A DNA stretch of 64,000 nucleotides from Cellvibrionales bacterium UBA7375 (GTDB taxonomy: Bacteria; Pseudomonadota; Gammaproteobacteria; Pseudomonadales; Porticoccaceae): assembly GCA_949487135.1 (NCBI GenBank), contig CATAJQ010000002.1, forward strand, positions 80,540-144,539, written 5' to 3'. Every line of letters begins with the position of its first letter. Position 1 is the stretch's first letter. This document shows, one piece after another, positions 58,881 to 64,000 of this stretch. The position numbers and the translations under genes are program-made. The notes beneath the pieces are model-generated. The model was not told the DNA's origin, did not search any database, and saw nothing but the letters and a program-made list of their open reading frames with translations.

Positions 58881-59147
58881 CTATCTATTTTTGTATTGAG
58901 TTGGACAGTATGCTCTTAAAACACCAGAGGGACGCTTTGAAAGGTGTTTAGTACTTCTATTAGACACTCTTTTTCGCCATAGTTTGAATGAGCTCAACGT
59001 AACATTCGATCGCATTAATTTGATAACAGATGATTCGTTGATTCCGTAATTGTATTCTATCGCTTCAAAAGGCGTTCGATCTTCCCATGCCATTTCAATA
59101 ATGCGAGATATGTCCTCTGAGGAAAATTGATACTTATTATTAGCCAA
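58881..59147 (-). CDS. TIGR03643 / DUF2805 family small protein
   Basis: A small protein of about 88 aa with the family core IIEMAWEDRTPFEAIEYNYG, then SSVIKLMRSN and FKLWRKRVSNRSTKH. It looks like a small helix-turn-helix-like DNA-binding fold. The track extends it to 59231 with an unlikely hydrophobic leader; TTG 59147 has AAAGG about 8 bases upstream and starts just before the conserved core, so I prefer it. It overlaps nothing and abuts the CIA30 gene. Members of this family often sit near photolyase/cryptochrome genes, none of which are seen here. Confidence 0.85.
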   Translation of the reverse strand: MANNKYQFSSEDISRIIEMAWEDRTPFEAIEYNYGINESSVIKLMRSNVTLSSFKLWRKRVSNRSTKHLSKRPSGVLRAYCPTQYKNR

Positions 59148-59367
59148 GTTATTACCTTTATTCCATATAATGTATAAGAATACGATTACCACGTTTTTTC
59201 GTATCAAAAGGTAATGATCAAAAAGAATCATCGATAATCATCAATGTGATGAAAGTCTAATTTCAATTACAGTTAAATTATAATCATCATAAACCTGATA
59301 TATGTTTATTTAGTTAAGCAAATAATTAATATATAGTTAGGTCATACATACTAATAAGAGGTTTTTA

Positions 59368-62300
59368 ATGCTTAGGCCACTAAAAATAACAAAATTACTG
59401 ACCTTAGTATCTGCCATTATAGTGCTGAGTGGCTGCAATACCGAGAGTCAAGCGACTAATCACACCTCGATGAATTCTGATTTATCAGTCATTCCAAAAG
59501 AAAAACTACTCTCAGTATCAAAAACCATGCGCAGTCAAGCGACCATGGGACCTTCTGGTTGGATGATGGACTGGGATATTGATAAAAATGGCAAAGCTGA
59601 CGCACTGACAGATGGTCTTATGATTTTGCGTTACGGCTTTGGAATTAGAGGTAGCCAGCTTACTTCCGGAGCCATTGCCAGTGATGCGACACTTACCTCT
59701 AATGAAATTGGTGAACACCTTGATGATATGGTCACTGTGGTTGACATTGACAATAATGGACAGTTTGACGCACTTACCGATGGCTTAATTATCTTACGCT
59801 ACTTATTTGGTATTTCAGGAGAGTCTCTTATCAATGGTGCGGTTGCGAGTAATGCTGAACGAGCTTCAGTTCCCGCAATTACAGACTACCTAGTTAACAA
59901 CATGCCGGGTAGTAATTCAGGTGGGTTAACAAACAGTGTTATTATTAACGAGGTTTCATCTTCTAATTCGACATTTGACGATGAAGATGGTGACAGCCCA
60001 GACTGGATTGAACTCTATAACAATAGCAATACAACCTATGATCTGACTGGCTGGAGTATATCTGACGATAATTTAAATCCAGCTAAATGGATCTTCCCTT
60101 CAACCTCACTAGCACCTGGCGCATATTTGCGTGTTTGGGCCTCTGACAAGGACAGAGCGGGTGGAGGCGTGTTCAAGACATTAATTAATCAGGGCGATGT
60201 CTTCCGATATATCATACCAACCTCAAACCCAAGCACCTCATGGGTCAATTTAGGCTTTAATGACAGTGGCTGGCTCCAAGGAGCCAGTGGTTTTGGTTAT
60301 GCAGACGGCGATGACACGACCATAATACCTAATGGCACAAGCTCTGTGTTTGTAAGGAAAGTATTTGCCGTTAACGACCTAGAAATGATGGACAAACTAT
60401 GGCTAGATATTGATTACGATGATGGTTTCGTTGCCTATATCAATGGCGTTGAAATCGCTAGAGCCAATATTGTTGGTAATCGTCCAAGCTATAATGCAGG
60501 CACTATATCAGACCGCGAAGCAACCATGTGGCAAAGCGGAAACCCTACTCGTTTTCCAATTAATAACTTCCAAGAATTACTCAACAATGGCGATAATGTT
60601 CTGAGCATTCAAGTACATAATATCAACTCTAATTCATCTGATATGACGTTAATACCATTCCTCTCAGCCTTTTACTTAGGCTCCACCAACGATGGTATAA
60701 CACCGCCTTCTATTCTTGGCTTTGAAGACCCAAGCTTGCATACAAACTTCAAGATTTCTTCGAGCGGTGAAGAATTAACACTTTATGACAGCAACGGCTC
60801 TCAAATTGACTATATGAATGTTACAGCTATGAACACCGATAACAGCATAGGTCGCTCTCCAATTGACGGAAGTATCTTATTTTTTGAAAACCCAACTCCT
60901 GGAGAGCAAAATCCCTCTATTGGCTTTAGCGGCGCCATTGAAAGTGAAGTTATATTCTCTCATCAAGGTGGAGAATTTAATGGTCAAAGCGTGAGTTTAG
61001 CTGGCGCAGCTGAGGGTGAAGAAATACGTTACACTCTCAACGCAGCCATACCGACTAAGCTTTCTAACTTGTACACCTCCCCTATTATGATCAGTGGAGA
61101 CACCGTAATTCGCGCCAAAATTTTCAAAGACAACCATATACCCTCGCGAACCGATAGCAGAACTTACATTACATCAAACACCCATGACTTGCCGATTGTG
61201 ACTCTTGTGTCTGAGCCGAATAACTTCTTCAGTCAGCAACAGGGAATTTACGAATATGGCCCTGAAGGTAACTATGAGAATTCGCTTCCTTTCTTTGGCG
61301 CCAACTTCTGGCAAGACTGGGAACGCGATATTCACTTTAGTTTTTATGAGCCAACCGGTGAACTAGGTGTTGCACTGGATGCAGGGGTAAAAATATTTGG
61401 CGCATGGAGTCGTGCCAATGATCAACGATCTATGTCGATTCACGCCCGTGGTCGCTACGGCTTCAGCAAATTAGAATACCCCATTTTCCCATCTCTAGAT
61501 TATGACAAGTTTGAGTCTATTGTCCTTCGTGGTGCAGGGAACGACTGGATGAAAACTAATGTCAAAGATGTAATAGCAACAAGTTTAATGGAAGGCAGTG
61601 GCCTTGAATATCAAGCTAATCGATCAGCTGTGGTCTATCTCAATGGTCAATACTGGGGTTTTTATAATATTCGAGAAAAAGTAAATGAGCACTTTCTGGA
61701 CGACAAGATTAACGTCGATAAAAGTGAGATTAATATTCTTACTAACAACGGCGAAATTGTCGAAGGTAGCAACACGGAATATAACGAGTTAATTGATTTT
61801 GTCACTAACAATAGCTTAACTGTTCAATCAAATTATGACTATGTAGCAAGTCAAATTGACATAGATAACTATATTACTTATCAGGTCGCACAAATATATT
61901 TCGATAACACTGATTGGCCGGGCAATAATGTAAAATTTTGGAACTCACCTGAAACTAAGTGGCGCTGGATACTCTTTGACACTGACTTCTCATTTGGTCG
62001 TCCCTGGGAAGGTTCAGCAGCTTACTACAACGATACATTATCATTTGCTCTATATCCTTATGGCGGTGGATGGCCTAATCCAGCATGGTCTACCCTCCTT
62101 GCTCGCAAACTGATGGAAAATACAACGTTTAAAAATAAGTTTATCAATCAATTTGCCGATGAGATGAATACACGATTCGAAGCCGACAATGTCCGTGCAC
62201 ATGTTAATAGTGTTGCAAATTCTGTAAGTTCCGAAATTAGCCGACATTTTGCCCATTGGAGCAATTGGGATAACCGCTCAGAGTATTGGAGAAACCAAGG

Positions 62301-62667
62301 TATGTTGTCCTCCTATGGGGAATGGCAAAATGAGGTAAATAAAATAATAGAATTTACTGATAACCGTTTACCCAATTTGGCCGGCCATTTTAGAAGTTAT
62401 TTTGGAATCGGTGGCATGTTTAATCTTAATATTTCGATTAACAATACTGAAGCAGGTTCAGTGCAGTTAAATTCGCTAACGATTGATAGCTCTAATTGGC
62501 AAGGTGAATACTTTGACTTTATTCCTGTTACATTGACAGCAATACCCAATGAAGGCTATGAATTTGTTGGCTGGCAAGGCTCTGTAAATCAATTTGACCC
62601 TAATGCGACCCTGACAACCTCGCAAAATGCCAATGTTCAAGCCATATTCCAAGCAGTACAAAATTAG
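59368..62667 (+). CDS. Lipoprotein with dockerin-like repeats, split lamin-tail domain, chitobiase-like domain and CotH kinase domain
   Basis: A 1099-aa exported protein. The lipobox LSGC puts the lipidated cysteine at residue 23. Residues 66-180 are two dockerin-like modules, close relatives of those in the neighbouring beta-propeller protein. A lamin-tail fold starts at 190 (INEVSSSNSTFDDEDGDSPD) and resumes at about 456 (SLHTNFKISSSGEELTLYD) after an inserted module of about 180 residues. A chitobiase/hexosaminidase C-terminal-like domain follows (525-605), then a CotH kinase-like region (about 615-1000) with YLNGQYWGFYNIREKVNEHF and WILFDTDFSFG. The C-terminus (1010-1099) resembles InlB-type repeats (FVGWQGSV). 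CotH phosphorylates spore coat proteins in Bacillus; the target here is unknown. Confidence 0.85.
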   Translation: MLRPLKITKLLTLVSAIIVLSGCNTESQATNHTSMNSDLSVIPKEKLLSVSKTMRSQATMGPSGWMMDWDIDKNGKADALTDGLMILRYGFGIRGSQLTSGAIASDATLTSNEIGEHLDDMVTVVDIDNNGQFDALTDGLIILRYLFGISGESLINGAVASNAERASVPAITDYLVNNMPGSNSGGLTNSVIINEVSSSNSTFDDEDGDSPDWIELYNNSNTTYDLTGWSISDDNLNPAKWIFPSTSLAPGAYLRVWASDKDRAGGGVFKTLINQGDVFRYIIPTSNPSTSWVNLGFNDSGWLQGASGFGYADGDDTTIIPNGTSSVFVRKVFAVNDLEMMDKLWLDIDYDDGFVAYINGVEIARANIVGNRPSYNAGTISDREATMWQSGNPTRFPINNFQELLNNGDNVLSIQVHNINSNSSDMTLIPFLSAFYLGSTNDGITPPSILGFEDPSLHTNFKISSSGEELTLYDSNGSQIDYMNVTAMNTDNSIGRSPIDGSILFFENPTPGEQNPSIGFSGAIESEVIFSHQGGEFNGQSVSLAGAAEGEEIRYTLNAAIPTKLSNLYTSPIMISGDTVIRAKIFKDNHIPSRTDSRTYITSNTHDLPIVTLVSEPNNFFSQQQGIYEYGPEGNYENSLPFFGANFWQDWERDIHFSFYEPTGELGVALDAGVKIFGAWSRANDQRSMSIHARGRYGFSKLEYPIFPSLDYDKFESIVLRGAGNDWMKTNVKDVIATSLMEGSGLEYQANRSAVVYLNGQYWGFYNIREKVNEHFLDDKINVDKSEINILTNNGEIVEGSNTEYNELIDFVTNNSLTVQSNYDYVASQIDIDNYITYQVAQIYFDNTDWPGNNVKFWNSPETKWRWILFDTDFSFGRPWEGSAAYYNDTLSFALYPYGGGWPNPAWSTLLARKLMENTTFKNKFINQFADEMNTRFEADNVRAHVNSVANSVSSEISRHFAHWSNWDNRSEYWRNQGMLSSYGEWQNEVNKIIEFTDNRLPNLAGHFRSYFGIGGMFNLNISINNTEAGSVQLNSLTIDSSNWQGEYFDFIPVTLTAIPNEGYEFVGWQGSVNQFDPNATLTTSQNANVQAIFQAVQN

Positions 62668-62695
62668 GATATATCAAAGATAGGCAGAAATTATT

Positions 62696-62733
62696 CTGAG
62701 ATTATTTACCGGATTTTTCGGTGATAATCTCGG
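62696..62733 (+). terminator. Hairpin after the CotH-domain gene, possible terminator
   Basis: GAGATTAT / ATAATCTC with an inner ACCG / CGGT gives a 12-bp interrupted stem, 29 bp past the stop codon. A T-run lies in the loop, but none follows the stem on the plus strand, so it may act as a 3' stabiliser or a factor-assisted terminator. Confidence 0.45.
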
Positions 62734-63157
62734 AATAAAACCTTGTTGGCTGCCTTGAGACCTCAAAGTCTTGTGAAGCAATAAGGGAACTAAAAGCCAA
62801 GCTGAAAGAGATGATAAAAGTGGTCATGGGCGAGAACTGATTTGCGACGCTGTTATGTTACTTAAAATCAGCAAATCACTGCTAATGACTTTTGTGAATA
62901 GCCTACATAACTTAAATTAATAAGCCTTCCGTTAAGGTCTTAGCCTATTCTTGCTTTACCTTTATATTGATAGTTTGTTCAGGGTCTTTTGTAGTATTAA
63001 AATCACCTTTACGACCAAAAGAATCCACCTTTATCTGGTAACAGCTCAATACAATAAATAACTTATACCTAACAAGTTAAATGATCTACTATAAATAATA
63101 GATAGGTGGCTATTTTTGACTAATAGCAACCTCGAAAAATAACCAAATGAGTTTGTT
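62734..63157. other. Non-coding stretch, nothing recognised
   Basis: No convincing gene, RNA or repeat was identified. Short frames exist, such as a 30-odd-residue Lys/Glu-rich one around 62750-62840, but they lack a start with a ribosome binding site and resemble nothing known to me. Confidence 0.5.
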
Positions 63158-63385
63158 ATGGATAGAGAAACAGCAATAATTGCCAATGATACATTTAATC
63201 AGTGCCTAAAAAATTTATTTGCACTTCTTCCCATCCTTAAAAAGGGTTGTGATTCTGATGAGGAGTTCAATTATTTTCAAAGAGAAATTGCTAGACTGGG
63301 AAATATGGCAGACTTAAAAATACTAGATTTTATGAATGCTAAATATCCTGAATTAAAATTGGAAAAGAGACTTGAAGATAAGTAA
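63158..63385 (+). CDS. Small hypothetical protein
   Basis: A 75-aa frame, mostly helical and charged, containing one cysteine (LKKGCDSDEEF) and ending KLEKRLEDK. No signal peptide, membrane helix or family is recognised. The ribosome binding site is weak. It stands alone between two non-coding stretches. Its amino acid composition is normal for a soluble protein and no long frame opposes it, which supports it being real, but without comparison it remains uncertain. Confidence 0.5.
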   Translation: MDRETAIIANDTFNQCLKNLFALLPILKKGCDSDEEFNYFQREIARLGNMADLKILDFMNAKYPELKLEKRLEDK

Positions 63386-63715
63386 TTCAAACGAGTAACA
63401 CAATCCAGAAATAAAAGGCACTTATTTTTTAATAAAAATTAGTACGTGTAGCCAATAAACATTACAAGCCTAAACCAACGGCATATCTGCGACTTTGGTT
63501 AGATCTAATAATGCTCCCAAGCTGTTTAACTGTTAGCGGTTAGGGGTTTTATCAACATTCCTTTAGCCCTTTGTGCACTCTGCTCCACACCTTAATGACA
63601 GTATTGTAAAGTATTAATGAGCATTTATGAATAGAATATATAGGCTAAAAGCTAGATATTTAAAGGGTTTAGGCTATGTTATGAGTATTTATTAGGACTT
63701 GTATAGAATGGTAAT

Positions 63716-63729
63716 TGGCGGTGAGAGAG
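63716..63729 (-). repeat. Possible tRNA-Ser 3'-end remnant (candidate att core)
   Basis: The minus strand reads CTCTCTCACCGCCA, equal to the last bases of many tRNA-Ser genes: acceptor TCTCACC, discriminator G and CCA. No T-loop or anticodon arm precedes it, so it is at most a fragment. Fourteen bases is short and chance is possible. Confidence 0.4.
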
Positions 63730-63801
63730 TCCGCGTAATTATTTTAAAAAACTGTTTACATTCAATAGTTTAAGAGATTATTTCTGAGTTTAATCTTTAC
63801 A

Positions 63802-63823
63802 GTACCCAACTTGGTACCCAACT
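63802..63823 (+). repeat. Direct repeat GTACCCAACT, two copies
   Basis: Two identical 10-base units are separated by TG, giving a 12-base period. They lie about 75 bases from the possible tRNA-Ser fragment and could be integrase arm sites. Confidence 0.55.
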
Positions 63824-63887
63824 CAAAATTCCTTTTAATGACTTTTCATGAAACAAAACCACATTCCAGGATGCCGAAAATGGTTGA

Positions 63888-63899
63888 GGGGGTACCCCC
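63888..63899. repeat. Perfect 12-bp palindrome GGGGGTACCCCC
   Basis: A perfect G+C-rich palindrome in otherwise AT-rich non-coding DNA, sharing the GTACCC core with the direct repeats 65 bases upstream. It may be a protein-binding site. Confidence 0.55.
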
Positions 63900-64000
63900 C
63901 TTTTTGTCAGATGGGACTCCTATATTTCTATACTATTACCAATCTGCACGAACGAATTGAAATTATTTGGTTTTAGTTAGGGCATATGTAATTCTATGCA

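Larger units (their letters stand above)
63386..64000. other. Non-coding terminal stretch, possible integration-site region
   Basis: No gene is seen. It contains TGGCGGTGAGAGAG at 63716-63729, the reverse complement of a tRNA-Ser 3' end with CCA. To the right are a direct repeat GTACCCAACT (63802-63811 and 63814-63823) and the palindrome GGGGGTACCCCC (63888-63899). Such GTACCC repeats next to a tRNA 3' fragment resemble attachment regions of integrated elements, whose integrase would lie past the window end. Confidence 0.4.

Noticed and set aside
62750-62860. Short Lys/Glu-rich frame ending VVMGEN
   Set aside because: No start codon with a ribosome binding site and no resemblance to a known protein.

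Overview
The window reads as a chromosomal segment of a free-living, probably marine gammaproteobacterium, perhaps near the SAR92/Porticoccaceae/Cellvibrionales group. That placement is inference. The sequence supports it through moderate-to-low G+C, a gammaproteobacterial housekeeping set (BamC, NhaB, RoxA, HflD, FabV, homodimeric-type AceE) and gene orders remembered from both Escherichia coli and Pseudomonas. About 85% of the window is ordinary core genome.

Layout. (1) 1-4.5 kb is a conserved block nudJ(partial)-mnmA-hflD-purB-roxA; E. coli carries phoPQ between purB and roxA, and here they are absent. (2) 4.5-10.3 kb holds ggt, a PyrD-PyrK fusion and a FadB-like beta-oxidation enzyme. (3) 10.5-17.1 kb has tRNA-Pro, tRNA-Arg, tRNA-His, folD, a glycerophosphodiester phosphodiesterase, cysS-glnS, ppiB and lpxH, an order also known in Pseudomonas. 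(4) 17.2-21.4 kb has a Bax-inhibitor-1 family protein, a tusE-PCD-trmA operon, a DUF2489-like protein and rmuC. (5) 21.5-27.5 kb encodes an AddAB-like nuclease/helicase pair. (6) 27.6-31.4 kb has a DAHP synthase, a membrane J-domain protein, dapE and rsmJ. (7) 31.4-31.9 kb is a non-coding stretch with paired DnaA-box-like sites. (8) 31.9-45.6 kb is a long minus-strand run: MBL hydrolase, bamC, dapA, lpxL-like, fabV, aceEF, an M16 protease and perM. (9) 45.8-54.8 kb has bepA, nadA, an unlisted 37-aa membrane protein, the sulfite reductase pair cysI-DUF934, a CPA2 antiporter, sohB and nhaB. (10) 54.8-64 kb is accessory: a frameshifted small gene, two large exported proteins sharing a duplicated dockerin-like calcium-binding module, a CIA30 protein with a TIGR03643 protein between them, one small orphan gene, and a terminal non-coding stretch with a possible tRNA-Ser 3'-end remnant and GTACCC repeats suggestive of an integration site.

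How the genes work together. Translation and tRNA quality dominate: MnmA and TusE (2-thiouridine), TrmA (m5U54), RoxA (L16 hydroxylation), RsmJ (16S methylation), CysS, GlnS and three tRNAs. Envelope genes include LpxH, LpxL, BamC, BepA, SohB and PerM. Lysine/cell wall precursor synthesis is covered by DapA and DapE, and central carbon and fatty acid metabolism by AceEF, FabV and FadB.

The best candidate for something under-described is the 55.4-62.7 kb exported-protein cluster. One protein joins a cupredoxin-like domain, two dockerin-like repeats and a beta-propeller. The other joins a lipoprotein anchor, the same two repeats, a lamin-tail domain split by an inserted module, a chitobiase-like domain and a CotH kinase domain. 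The PyrD-PyrK single-chain fusion is the most unusual metabolic gene. All calls come from reading the sequence and from remembered family features; no search was run.
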